64,000 nucleotides of DNA from Halioxenophilus sp033283405 (GTDB lineage: Bacteria > Pseudomonadota > Gammaproteobacteria > Pseudomonadales > Cellvibrionaceae). The translations under genes were made by a program, and so were the position numbers. Under the pieces are notes generated by a model. That model was not told the origin of the DNA. It searched no databases and saw nothing but the letters and a program-made list of their open reading frames with translations. The stretch covers positions 558,001 to 622,000 of the forward strand of contig NZ_JAWMQR010000001.1 of assembly GCF_033283405.1 (NCBI RefSeq), written 5' to 3'. This document shows, in pieces, positions 26,192 through 34,438 of this stretch (the first letter of the stretch is position 1; each line of letters opens with the position of its first letter).

Positions 26192-26980
26192 TTAACCGCT
26201 AATACTGACATTCAAGCCCAGGTTCATTAGCCCGCATACGGGGTAATTCTGGCCAGTGATAAATTTGGCATCCTCAGAGGCAAGGAAGGTAACCAGTTTC
26301 GCGATGTCGTCTGGGTCACCAAATTCGCTGTAGCCCGTCGAATCAATCAATGCCTGTACCGCCAGATTTTTGCGCATTTCCGGCGGTATGCTTCGCCCAG
26401 CTTCACTTTTTATCGGCCCGGGTGAAACACAGTTGACCCTTACCCCCTGCTTTACCGACTCTTTTGCCAGCGCCTTGGAAAAAGCAATCACCGCACCTTT
26501 AGCCGCAGAATAGTCAGCTTGGCTTGGAAGACCAATCATCCCCGCTACTGAGCCAATATTGATTATCGAGCCGGCCCCCTGTTCGAGCATGCCATTAATC
26601 ACAGCTCGGCAGGTATGAAAAACACCTATTAAATTGGTGCCAATGACTTCGTTCCAGGTATCGGGCTCTGAATCGCAAAAAAGGCTCATTTTTCCGCGAG
26701 CACTGCCGCCGGCGTTATTGACCAGAATGTCGATTCTACCAAAGCTGGAGACTATGGTTTCAACAGCCTGTTGCACGCTGAAATAATTAGAGACATCCAC
26801 TTGCAAAGCCAGGCAACGTCGCCCCAGCGCTTCAACCTCTTGCGCTACTTTTTTTGCTGGCGCCAGTGTGCGGGCAGCGATAACAATATCAGCACCCGCT
26901 TCAGCCAGTGCCAAACTGATACTGCGACCAATACCACGTCCGCCACCGGTTATCACCGCCACTCTGTTTTCTAATTTCAT
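26192..26980 (-). CDS. Short-chain dehydrogenase/reductase
   Basis: A 262-residue classical SDR: TGGGRGIGRS coenzyme loop near residue 13, NNAG near 90, catalytic YSAAK near 160 with the upstream Ser in IGSVAGM. Oxidises an alcohol or reduces a ketone with NAD(P). ATG 26980 is chosen; the frame extends upstream over the ThDP gene's end but with non-family sequence. It is last in the minus operon, 13 bases after the ThDP enzyme, which suggests it processes that enzyme's product or substrate. Confidence 0.87.
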   Translation of the reverse strand: MKLENRVAVITGGGRGIGRSISLALAEAGADIVIAARTLAPAKKVAQEVEALGRRCLALQVDVSNYFSVQQAVETIVSSFGRIDILVNNAGGSARGKMSLFCDSEPDTWNEVIGTNLIGVFHTCRAVINGMLEQGAGSIINIGSVAGMIGLPSQADYSAAKGAVIAFSKALAKESVKQGVRVNCVSPGPIKSEAGRSIPPEMRKNLAVQALIDSTGYSEFGDPDDIAKLVTFLASEDAKFITGQNYPVCGLMNLGLNVSISG

Positions 26981-26993
26981 GCGCCGCCAATCC

Positions 26994-28700
26994 TCAATAG
27001 AAAAAGTCGTTATACCAAGTGGAGTACTCTTCATGGCCAGGAACATCACGGGCATTGGCGGTGCCATCGATGGGGATTTGCACCACGGCAGGTTTGCCAC
27101 TGGCCAGTGCGCGCTCAACGGCCGGGCCAATCTCCTCTTCCCGCTCAACATATTCGCCATGGGCGCCATAGCCTTCGGCTATTTTATCCAGCCGCAGTTG
27201 GCTACCCCAGTGTGCTTCTGTTTCCGGTGTGTCGGGCCCCAGCATGCCACGATAGCCGCGTACCTCAACCCCCCAGGCATAGTCACAAGCAACAATGCAC
27301 ACCACTGGCAGTTTTTTGCGCACAGCAGTTTCCAATTCGGAGGTATGGAAGAGAAAAGCGGAATCACCGGAAACCAACACCACGCGACGATCTTTCCCTA
27401 CCGCCATCTGCGCGCCGATGGCATAGGGTAACCCCGTGCCTAAATGGCCAAAATTCTGATTCCAAACGCTATCCCAGGGTCTGTTCTGGGCGTAGGTCCA
27501 GGTGTAAATGCTGGTGGCTCCGCCATCGCGGACAAACACAGTTTCAGGGGTAAGGGCCTTGGTGGCCTCTATCATCAGGCGGCCGGGGTGTATTGGGGTA
27601 ACTGCGCTAGGTGCTTTGGCAAGGTAGGACTCTCTGTTGTCCGCGTGTTCATTGATAAGCGCCTTTACATATTCGGGTAACTCACGCTTATCATTGGCCA
27701 ATGCCGCATTCAGCTGCGGCACCACATCTCTTAGGTCGCCCAACAGGGCGACGTCTATGTGGCGGTTGACACCGAAGGCGTCCGGGTCGCGTTCGATATA
27801 GATCCACTTTCGATTTTCATCTCGCTCCGCCCAATGGCCACCCGTACCGTGGTGTACCGGCTCGCCAATCTCAGTGCCGATGGCGACAACCAGGTCTGAC
27901 TCAGAGACTGCCCGAGCACCGGCAGGCGAGAACCCGCAGGGGAAGGTCCGCTCTTCTGAACCTGGCAGGTAGGAGCTGATGGGGTAGGTGTGTATCACCG
28001 GGCACTGCAAAGTATTGGCTAGATCGGCTAAGGCAACATGAGCCCTGGCAGTAAAGGCGCCTTGGCCGATCAACAGAATGGGCCGCTCTGCCTGGCGAAT
28101 AAGATCCGCCGCCTGATCAATAGCGGTTTGTGCCGCTGGTTGATGTAATAATCGGTAGCTGGCAGGTAGGGCAACCGGCTGTGGGTTAATATCCGCCTGC
28201 ATAGTATTCATCGGCACTTCAATATAGACCGGCCCTGGTTTACCAGAGAGCGCCTGACGAAAAGCCTCCTGGATAATTTCATCGGTCTGCTCAGGGTACT
28301 CAATTACCGCCACATATTTAACCGCCTCTTCAAAATAGCGGTACTGTGGAGTGTATTGAATACGCCCGCGTTTAACCCGACGAGCGGCGATTTGTGCCCG
28401 TTGACCACCAATAAATATTACCGGGGCATTCTCTTTTGCTGCATTGATAGCGGCGGGGACAAGATTGGCCACACCGGGCCCCTGGTTACCAACCACCACA
28501 CCGGGGATGCCGGTCATACGCCACATAGCCTCCGCCATAAAGGCCCCGGCCTCTTCGTGGTGGGGAGCCACTACCTGCCAGCCGCGCCGCTCAGCGGTGA
28601 CAAACATATGGAAAAAGCTGGGGTCGGGAATACCAAACAGCGTTTTTACGCCTTCAGCTTCCATCAACTCGAGCAGGCGTTCATAAATTTTTATTGCCAT
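26994..28700 (-). CDS. Thiamine-diphosphate-dependent enzyme (copy 1)
   Basis: A 568-residue ThDP enzyme with the acetolactate-synthase-like three-domain layout: PYR domain with catalytic-type Glu in PHHEEAGAFM (Glu49), a central domain and a C-terminal PP domain. The ThDP/metal motif reads GDS (445-447) ...CDYAWG (472-477) instead of GDG...NN. It probably decarboxylates a 2-oxo acid or cleaves a 2-hydroxyacyl compound. It is closely related to 37958-39694 and less so to 47545-49272. It follows the CGSC-family pair and precedes an SDR, all on the minus strand; the 114-base gap upstream contains a hairpin. Confidence 0.85.
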   Translation of the reverse strand: MAIKIYERLLELMEAEGVKTLFGIPDPSFFHMFVTAERRGWQVVAPHHEEAGAFMAEAMWRMTGIPGVVVGNQGPGVANLVPAAINAAKENAPVIFIGGQRAQIAARRVKRGRIQYTPQYRYFEEAVKYVAVIEYPEQTDEIIQEAFRQALSGKPGPVYIEVPMNTMQADINPQPVALPASYRLLHQPAAQTAIDQAADLIRQAERPILLIGQGAFTARAHVALADLANTLQCPVIHTYPISSYLPGSEERTFPCGFSPAGARAVSESDLVVAIGTEIGEPVHHGTGGHWAERDENRKWIYIERDPDAFGVNRHIDVALLGDLRDVVPQLNAALANDKRELPEYVKALINEHADNRESYLAKAPSAVTPIHPGRLMIEATKALTPETVFVRDGGATSIYTWTYAQNRPWDSVWNQNFGHLGTGLPYAIGAQMAVGKDRRVVLVSGDSAFLFHTSELETAVRKKLPVVCIVACDYAWGVEVRGYRGMLGPDTPETEAHWGSQLRLDKIAEGYGAHGEYVEREEEIGPAVERALASGKPAVVQIPIDGTANARDVPGHEEYSTWYNDFFY

Positions 28701-28757
28701 AGCAGGTCGTTTTTTCTTCTTAAGTGGGAGACCGTATCGTGGTTAATAATCAAGAGT

Positions 28758-28782
28758 TAGGCGGGCTTGTTTCTAACAAACC
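28758..28782 (-). other. Intercistronic hairpin before the ThDP gene
   Basis: GCGGG and CCCGC flank inner TTGTT/AACAA arms with one mismatch, in the 114-base gap between the large partner gene (ends 28815) and the ThDP gene. There is no T tract on the minus strand. Confidence 0.4.
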
Positions 28783-28814
28783 CGCGCATCACTCGAAAAA
28801 TTAATAACGAAGGA

Positions 28815-29960
28815 TTAAATGGAATCCGGTCCAGGCATAATTTTCCGGGTTTGCGTAATGCAGGAGCCAAAACTGTGGAAGCCGGTGGCATGCAAGCCGC
28901 CAGTACCACCACAACAAACAACCAGAACATCTTTCGGTTCAACAGCGACATAGACCCGGCCGTTGATAACGCGATCTTGCGCCTCTAATTGTTGGCGATG
29001 ATTGGTTGTTAAATAGTCGGCATCGATACTGGCGTGGCGCCAGATCAGCTCCTGAATATCCTCCAGGTTGGGAATGTCGCGATGAAGAATTTCCGCCCAC
29101 ACCGGATTAATCGCCACCATCATTTCGGCATAGGGCATGGCTGGCGAAAATCCATTAGCTCCGGGGTAGGCGAGCGATTTTCCAATCATCTCTACAAAGT
29201 CCTGCCCCTTTTGTGAGGTGGTATCAATAATATTTTGTGTGCCCATGGTGCCGTATACCGAGACCGCATCACCTTTAATTCCGCGACGCTCGGCAAACGG
29301 CGCCCAGGGTGACCGCTCTTCCCATTCACCAAACAGAATTCCAGGAATACGGCCCGGGCTGCCAAAGGTGGTTTGGCAGGTAACCCCAACCTCCTGGCCG
29401 GCTATATTTTTTATAATCAGCCGAATCGCTCGTCCGATAGCGACACTGGTGGAAGCTGTCCCACCTAAACAGCCGTGTTTATAGGGGATATTCAAACGGT
29501 TGCGAATATCGCCGTTTACCAGAGTTAGTGGAATTACCGGCGCGGTGGTGGCATTAAGACCAAACAGTTCAAAGTTGGGCGCAGCCATGGCCTCCAATGC
29601 AGCAATAATTAGAGGCAAGCCTTCCGCGGGAGCACCGGCCATCACCGCATTAATTGCGATTTTCTCAACGGTGCAATCGGCATCGATTGGCGGTAACTGG
29701 CAGATCACCTCATCTGCGTAGCGGTTGTTAGCCGCCAACATGGTGCGCACACGCGTCTCTGTGGGGGGGACCAATGGCAGGCCATCGCCCCAACCTTTAC
29801 TCATGGCATACTCGGTAAAAGCCATAACATCATCAATTTCGGCTTCGTGCGTCTGACTGGAGAGCCAATCGATATCACAGCCGGCTTCGCCGCAATCTCT
29901 CAAATTAACCACTTTTTCTTCTGTGGCCAGGCCACTGCCCAGTGCGATATTTCTGCTCAT
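28815..29960 (-). CDS. Uncharacterised large partner of a UGSC-family protein
   Basis: A 381-residue protein of a conserved but, to my knowledge, uncharacterised family. Visible blocks are DGLPLVPPTETRVRTML (about 60-76), EKIAINAVMAG (about 100), a GCLGGTASTSVAIGRAIRLI region (about 170) and SPGRIPGILFGEWEERSPW. Cys residues cluster at the ends: CGEAGC near residue 23 and VVCCGGTGG near 350. No membrane segment or signal peptide. Its start overlaps the stop of the CGSC protein gene by four bases (ATGA), so the two are translationally coupled and probably form one complex. The function is unknown; thiol chemistry is an inference from the Cys motifs. Confidence 0.6.
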   Translation of the reverse strand: MSRNIALGSGLATEEKVVNLRDCGEAGCDIDWLSSQTHEAEIDDVMAFTEYAMSKGWGDGLPLVPPTETRVRTMLAANNRYADEVICQLPPIDADCTVEKIAINAVMAGAPAEGLPLIIAALEAMAAPNFELFGLNATTAPVIPLTLVNGDIRNRLNIPYKHGCLGGTASTSVAIGRAIRLIIKNIAGQEVGVTCQTTFGSPGRIPGILFGEWEERSPWAPFAERRGIKGDAVSVYGTMGTQNIIDTTSQKGQDFVEMIGKSLAYPGANGFSPAMPYAEMMVAINPVWAEILHRDIPNLEDIQELIWRHASIDADYLTTNHRQQLEAQDRVINGRVYVAVEPKDVLVVCCGGTGGLHATGFHSFGSCITQTRKIMPGPDSI

Positions 29961-30523
29961 CCTACAGCTTCCTCTTTTGTATTAAGCGTTGCTCCCATAG
30001 TTGTCACTACACCGGCCAAGTGGTTGTAAGCAACGGGCTCAACCTCTGTACGGCTTTTTTCATTGAGCGGGTAAGGCAGAATGTGTATACGCAGGCCAGA
30101 GCGGCCACCCCTGGCTGCCAGTTGGTGGCCCAACTCTTCAAATACTTCGGTGCAGATAGCGGTGGTGGGTAGCCCTTTATCGGCCGCTGCCAGTGCATCG
30201 CGAATAGTCCAGCCGGTACAGGAGCCACAGTTGCCCAGGCCAACCACGGCGACATCAATAGAGCTTAAAAACGCCTCCAGCGCCTTGGCTACCCGCTCTC
30301 CCTCTACGCCGGTTCGGCCCTGATGGGAGCGCCAGAATTTCACCTGGGCGCCAGCCTTTTCAAATTCAGCGGCCCAAATTTCGGCAACCCAATCCCAAGC
30401 CCGCCAGATTTCATCCAGACGAAAACCCACTGTTTTGCCGGCAAGTGGGCCAGCGTCAGGGCCAGGGGTTGTGATGTCATCGGCTCTTACCGCGGTTGGA
30501 TCGAGAACTAGACCTATGGTCAT
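29957..30523 (-). CDS. UGSC-family protein with CGSC motif
   Basis: A 188-residue protein of the UGSC (seleno)protein family, named for a selenocysteine motif. Here the U position is Cys: GLGNCGSCTGWTIRD, with CGSC at residues 99-102. The rest, such as TAICTEVFEELG (about 120-131) and an N-terminal Rossmann-like stretch, matches a small alpha/beta redox fold. It is first in a minus operon with the large partner, ThDP enzyme and SDR, and is divergent from an IclR regulator with a palindromic site array between. The reaction is unknown. Confidence 0.75.
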   Translation of the reverse strand: MTIGLVLDPTAVRADDITTPGPDAGPLAGKTVGFRLDEIWRAWDWVAEIWAAEFEKAGAQVKFWRSHQGRTGVEGERVAKALEAFLSSIDVAVVGLGNCGSCTGWTIRDALAAADKGLPTTAICTEVFEELGHQLAARGGRSGLRIHILPYPLNEKSRTEVEPVAYNHLAGVVTTMGATLNTKEEAVG

Positions 30524-30616
30524 GGGAATCCTCCTAAGATTTGGTGGCGGGGGCGGATAGCCGGCCGCAAGCGGGTGGGAAAAATTATTGAATGAAGCGT
30601 TGTATTTATTTTTTTA

Positions 30617-30654
30617 GTCCAATATAGTGGACTTTATATATCAATATATTGGAC
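30617..30654. promoter_or_regulatory. Candidate IclR operator array
   Basis: Three half-sites: GTCCA at 30617, TGGAC at 30628 and TGGAC at 30650. The outer pair extends to GTCCAATATA / TATATTGGAC, a perfect 10-base inverted repeat. It lies between the CGSC-protein gene and the first tandem IclR gene, and so could control both directions. Confidence 0.6.
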
Positions 30655-30682
30655 ATGCTAACTCTGTTGGAGATATGAATCA

Positions 30683-31435
30683 ATGCTCGTAAAACAGATA
30701 ACAAATCTCTTCTCACTAATGGAGCTGTTTATACAGAGCCAACGGCCGCTCTCAGTACGAGAGATTGTCAGTGAGCTCGGCTGGCCTCGCTCCAGTGTTT
30801 TTAATATTGTTTCCACGCTGGTTGAACTGGGTTACCTATACCAACCGGTTGCCCGTGGCGGTTATTTCCCAACCTACAAGTGGATGGAATTAGCACGTGA
30901 TCTGTCCGAAGCTCAGCCACTTCCAGATACAGTGCATCAACTGTTGGAGGATTTAGCGGACGAAACAGGCGAAACCGCCTTTTTGGCGGCCGGTGAGGGC
31001 AGTAATATTGTCTTCCTGGACGTAGTGGAGTCTGCTGCTGAGATACGCTTCATCGCAAACATTGGCCAACGCTTACCAATCCATATCACTGCCGCAGGCC
31101 GGGCTATTCTTTCACAAATGCCAGAACAGGAGCGGGGGGGTCTGTTAAAGCGTATACGCTATCAGCCCTACGAAAAGGAGACGTTTTTATCACCCGAATC
31201 GGTTGAAGAGGATATTGCCAGTAATTCCATAAAGGGGTGGTATTCCAACTTGGGCAACTACGCACCGGGCGTTGCCGGCGTAGCGGTTGCCTTCCCATTT
31301 ATGAACCGTCGCAATGCCATCGCTCTGGGCGGGCCGGTATCGCGTATAGAAGATAAACTCGAATCGTTAGGATCACTGCTAACCAAACGGGTGGGTGAAT
31401 TTTTAAAACAACATAATCGTAAGAGTAAACGCTAA
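30683..31435 (+). CDS. IclR-family regulator (tandem copy 1)
   Basis: A 250-residue IclR regulator: winged helix in residues 5-60 (FSLMELFIQSQRPLSVREIV, SELGWPRSSVFNIV) and a GAF-like effector domain with GQRLPIHITAAGRAILSQMP. It is divergent from the CGSC-ThDP-SDR operon and has the 30617-30654 site array just upstream, suggesting local autoregulation. Ribosome site GGAG 10 bases before ATG. The next gene, 42 bases on, is another IclR regulator. Confidence 0.87.
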   Translation: MLVKQITNLFSLMELFIQSQRPLSVREIVSELGWPRSSVFNIVSTLVELGYLYQPVARGGYFPTYKWMELARDLSEAQPLPDTVHQLLEDLADETGETAFLAAGEGSNIVFLDVVESAAEIRFIANIGQRLPIHITAAGRAILSQMPEQERGGLLKRIRYQPYEKETFLSPESVEEDIASNSIKGWYSNLGNYAPGVAGVAVAFPFMNRRNAIALGGPVSRIEDKLESLGSLLTKRVGEFLKQHNRKSKR

Positions 31436-31477
31436 TATCGCCACTCGTACGAAACACCAGATCAGGACAACCAGCAT

Positions 31478-32227
31478 ATGAACGCAAACCCTTCTATAAA
31501 AACTGTAAAATCAGCAATTCGGACCATGATGCTTTTCTCGGTTTTTGCAGAAGCGAAAAGACCTCTTACGCTCGGAGAGTTGAGCCGAAAGATGGATGCC
31601 CCCAAGAGCAGCTGCCACGAACTGGTACAGACACTCGCCCAAATGGGTTACCTGCTGCTGCTTGACGGTGGCAAAAGCTACTATCCCTCCCGCCGTTTGT
31701 GGGAGATGGCCGAGCAGATCTATCAGTTCAACCCCATTAAAGAGAAAATCCATGAGCAGCTACGTGCGCTTAGGGATCAAACCGGCGAAACCGTATTTAT
31801 CGGCCGTTTACAGGGCTTGAAAGTTGTTTATGTGGAGGTGTTCGATGGCACTCACACTATTCGCTACACCGCCAATTCCGGCGATTTAAAATCAATACAT
31901 GCCAGTGCGCTTGGCAAGGCCTTACTGGGCGAATTGCCGGAAAACGAAAGAAATAAACTGATTACTCAAATGAAGCTTAACCGCTTTAACGAGCACACAA
32001 TCACCAAAAAATTTGAGCTAAAAGAGAACATATTGGCGTGTAAGGAAAACGGATTATATGTAACCAAAGGGGAACATCAGGCGGATGTTATGGGTCTGGC
32101 CATACCTGTTACCGTACAAAATCATCTCCTCGCCGTTGGTTTGGCCGGCCCGATTCCGCGTATTGAACATAACCTTAGGCGTTATGGGCAGGCGCTGAGC
32201 GAATTAGTGAGTGTCATTTCACGATAA
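31478..32227 (+). CDS. IclR-family regulator (tandem copy 2)
   Basis: A 249-residue IclR regulator with winged helix (RTMMLFSVFAEAKRPLTLGE, then SRKMDAPKSSCHELVQTLAQ) and a GAF-like domain containing SGDLKSIHASALGKALLGEL. It is only distantly similar to the preceding IclR gene, so this is a pair of different regulators and not a recent duplicate. Two IclR genes between two related oxygenase modules suggest each module has its own regulator, or that the pair acts on shared sites such as the palindromes at 19895 and 32256. Confidence 0.87.
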   Translation: MNANPSIKTVKSAIRTMMLFSVFAEAKRPLTLGELSRKMDAPKSSCHELVQTLAQMGYLLLLDGGKSYYPSRRLWEMAEQIYQFNPIKEKIHEQLRALRDQTGETVFIGRLQGLKVVYVEVFDGTHTIRYTANSGDLKSIHASALGKALLGELPENERNKLITQMKLNRFNEHTITKKFELKENILACKENGLYVTKGEHQADVMGLAIPVTVQNHLLAVGLAGPIPRIEHNLRRYGQALSELVSVISR

Positions 32228-32255
32228 CATTGTTTAACTGACACAAAGAACTAAA

Positions 32256-32285
32256 GATCGCATATGCATACATATAAATGTGTAT
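32256..32285. promoter_or_regulatory. Candidate operator, near-copy of the 19895 palindrome
   Basis: GATCGCATATGCATAC (32256-32271) matches the palindrome at 19895-19910 at 13 of 16 positions. An adjacent ATACA (32268) / TGTAT (32281) inverted repeat overlaps it. It lies right after the IclR pair and before the second TauD-like gene. Confidence 0.5.
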
Positions 32286-32397
32286 ACGAATTTATAGGTT
32301 TATAAAATTTCATAACAGTTTGCTTTGCAAGCACTCAATGGTTTATAAAAATAATACGCACTAACCAATAACCGGTAACGTTGCACACCTACTATAA

Positions 32398-32428
32398 AGT
32401 TTAATTCAGTCGGCAAGTAGTTTAATTC
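32398..32428 (+). repeat. Direct repeat in the TauD-like leader
   Basis: AGTTTAATTC occurs at 32398-32407 and 32419-32428, 21 bases apart. A third partial copy, TTAAACTA at 32445-32452, is inverted and forms the right stem of the large hairpin. Confidence 0.45.
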
Positions 32429-32458
32429 GGTGTAGTGAGCCCATTTAAACTACTTGCC
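32412..32458 (+). promoter_or_regulatory. Large leader hairpin before the second TauD-like gene
   Basis: GGCAAGTAGTTTAA (32412-32425) pairs perfectly with TTAAACTACTTGCC (32445-32458) over a 19-base loop. If transcribed it would be a 14-base-pair stem in the 5' leader; if not, it is a large DNA operator. No T tract follows, so it is not a plain terminator. Confidence 0.5.
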
Positions 32459-32471
32459 TGCTTGCACATCA

Positions 32472-32490
32472 GCCACCTTCCATCGGTGGC
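32472..32490 (+). promoter_or_regulatory. Small leader hairpin next to the ribosome site
   Basis: GCCACC / GGTGGC with a 7-base loop ends one base pair before the GGGAG ribosome site (32491-32495) of the TauD-like gene, so folding could affect initiation. Confidence 0.4.
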
Positions 32491-32501
32491 GGGAGTTCAT
32501 C

Positions 32502-33350
32502 ATGACAAATCTTCCCCTGGAACCCATAGGTTCGGATTTTGGCGCTCGAGTCAAACTAACTGCTGCAGACCTGCTACAGGAGGGTATACCAGAACAGTGC
32601 CTGGCATTACTTAACCAATATAATGTGCTGGTATTTCCAGAGATAAATGTAACTGACGAAGAACAGGTGGCCTTCAGTAACCGACTGGGCAAAATGCAGG
32701 GGTCTAAATTTAAATCCAAAGATGAGAATGCCAAGGACGACCTGGGTATCTACCCAGTAACCTTAGAGCCCAATCAAGCGCGCTTTATCGATTACGTGCT
32801 TTCCAACGAACACTGGCACATGGATGGCACCACCTATAAGGTCCCCCCTAAAGCGACCAACCTGAAGTGTGAGCATCCACCAAGTGCCGGGGGCGACACA
32901 GAATTTTGCGATCTTTTCCTGGCTTACGACCATTTATCAGAGGCAAAAAGGCAGCGGATTGAAAATTTACGGGTAATTCACAGTGCCGCCAATGCCAACC
33001 TGAAAACCTTTACCAAGCCGTCGATTTTAGATGTGGCGCGCTGGCTGAAGGATGGCCCGCCTACAGAGCAACCGCTGGTATGGGAGCAGGCCGATGGCCG
33101 CAAATCACTGGTTATTGGCTCCACGGCTGACCATATCGTCGGTATGGAACTCGAAGCCGGCAGAGCGCTCCTGCAAGAGCTGCTCGACTGGTGTACTCAA
33201 CCACAGTTTTGCTACCGCCACCATTGGTCCAAGGGCGATATGGTTATCTGGAATAACCCCGGCATGTTACACCGCGCACACCACTATACCGTTGACTCCG
33301 GCCGCCTAATGCATCGCACAACAATTATGGGCACAGAGAGCACCGAATAA
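32502..33350 (+). CDS. TauD/TfdA-family Fe(II)/2-oxoglutarate dioxygenase (copy 2)
   Basis: A 282-residue dioxygenase paralogous to 21359-22198. Metal ligands are HMD in HWHMDGTTYKV and the distal His in MLHRAHHYTVD; an LMHRTT arginine follows for 2-oxoglutarate. ATG 32502 has GGGAG six bases upstream; the frame extends upstream through the leader hairpins without family likeness. It is followed by an SDR after 44 bases, and the BVMO-Rieske-ThDP-ALDH genes come next on the same strand. Possible role: alpha- or ring-hydroxylation that prepares the substrate for the ThDP enzyme. Confidence 0.88.
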   Translation: MTNLPLEPIGSDFGARVKLTAADLLQEGIPEQCLALLNQYNVLVFPEINVTDEEQVAFSNRLGKMQGSKFKSKDENAKDDLGIYPVTLEPNQARFIDYVLSNEHWHMDGTTYKVPPKATNLKCEHPPSAGGDTEFCDLFLAYDHLSEAKRQRIENLRVIHSAANANLKTFTKPSILDVARWLKDGPPTEQPLVWEQADGRKSLVIGSTADHIVGMELEAGRALLQELLDWCTQPQFCYRHHWSKGDMVIWNNPGMLHRAHHYTVDSGRLMHRTTIMGTESTE

Positions 33351-33394
33351 CTCCCGTCACAACCAAATTTTTTGAGTATTAGAAGGGGATTTCC

Positions 33395-34153
33395 ATGAAT
33401 AGAATCAATAACCGTGTGGCGGTGGTTACCGGCGGAGCCGCCGGTATCGGATCCGCCGTCTGTCGTTTTCTCGCCCGAGATGGGGCCGATGTCGCCATTT
33501 GGGATTGGAATACCGATAACGCCGAGGCCGTTGCCGAAGAGATTCGTGGCTACGGCCGCCGAGCCATGATCTGTAAGGTAAACGTCGCCAACCAGGCCGA
33601 TGTTCTGGCCGCCGCTAAAAAGGTGCATAACGAATTGGGGCCGGTTGGCATATTGGTGAATAACGCGGCAATTTCGCCGGAAAAGGATTTCGTCGAGATC
33701 AGCGAAGAGGATTGGGATCGTGTATTTGATATCAATCTCAAAGGGACATTCTTCTGCACCCAGGCGGTGATCAACGACATGATCGATAACCAGTGGGGCA
33801 GGGTAGTCAATATCTCCTCCTCCAGTGCCCAGTCGGGAGCACGGCGTATGGTGCACTATGCCGCCACCAAGGGAGGTGTCATCGCCTTCACTAAAGCGCT
33901 GGCCCAGGAGGTCGCCCCTTTGGGCATTACGGTCAACAACGTGCCACCCAGTACCGTCTATACGGATGGCTTGAAGTCGGTTGAAAGCCGCTTCCCTAAC
34001 GGTCTGCAAGGTTATGTTGATTCCACCATACCAGTGAAGCGGGTAGGTCAGCCCGAGGATATTGCCAACGCTGTGGCCTTTTTGGCGTCAGAGGATTCGG
34101 GATTTATCACAGGAGTTACTCTAAGCGTCAATGGTGGGCGTTACATGCTCTAG
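33395..34153 (+). CDS. Short-chain dehydrogenase/reductase
   Basis: A 252-residue classical SDR: TGGAAGIGSA coenzyme loop, NNAA, catalytic Ser in ISSSSAQSG and YAATK. The usual NxxxPG turn after the active site reads NNVPPST. It shares a promoter with the TauD-like gene (44-base gap, AAGGGG ribosome site). It could oxidise the alcohol made by the dioxygenase to a ketone, which is the substrate type of the BVMO downstream (inference). Confidence 0.86.
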   Translation: MNRINNRVAVVTGGAAGIGSAVCRFLARDGADVAIWDWNTDNAEAVAEEIRGYGRRAMICKVNVANQADVLAAAKKVHNELGPVGILVNNAAISPEKDFVEISEEDWDRVFDINLKGTFFCTQAVINDMIDNQWGRVVNISSSSAQSGARRMVHYAATKGGVIAFTKALAQEVAPLGITVNNVPPSTVYTDGLKSVESRFPNGLQGYVDSTIPVKRVGQPEDIANAVAFLASEDSGFITGVTLSVNGGRYML

Positions 34154-34338
34154 CTAGCCCGCGCTTCCAACGAGTCGCCGGCCTGTACCAGGCTGGCCCG
34201 GCCCAAGGTAATTAACCACAAGCTAATATAACCTCCTCCACGCTCAATCGCCGCCGTAGAAGAGTAACTTACCGTTACAGCATAAGAATTCTAGAGAGCC
34301 GGTGGTTTTGATCTAGAGTACCGCCCGCGATAAGTAGA

Positions 34339-34349
34339 CAACACTGTTG
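34339..34349. promoter_or_regulatory. Candidate BVMO operator, copy 2
   Basis: CAACA-C-TGTTG, extended to ACAACACTGTTGT (34338-34350). It is the exact reverse complement of the core at 22373-22383. It lies 90 bases before the BVMO ATG. Confidence 0.6.
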
Positions 34350-34438
34350 TTCTTCTATTAACATCACCTGTCTAACTGGTCGTAATTAGCGATTTACATA
34401 ACAAAAAGACGACAGACGCCGAATACAAGAGGTTGTAT

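Noticed and set aside
28815..30523. A selenocysteine-decoded TGA in the UGSC-family gene
   Set aside because: The U position is TGC/TGT-type Cys (CGSC) in an uninterrupted frame, so no recoding is needed.
34292..34318. Paired TCTAGA sites before the second BVMO as an insertion scar
   Set aside because: No flanking duplication or transposase remnant; the two hexamers lie in ordinary intergenic DNA.
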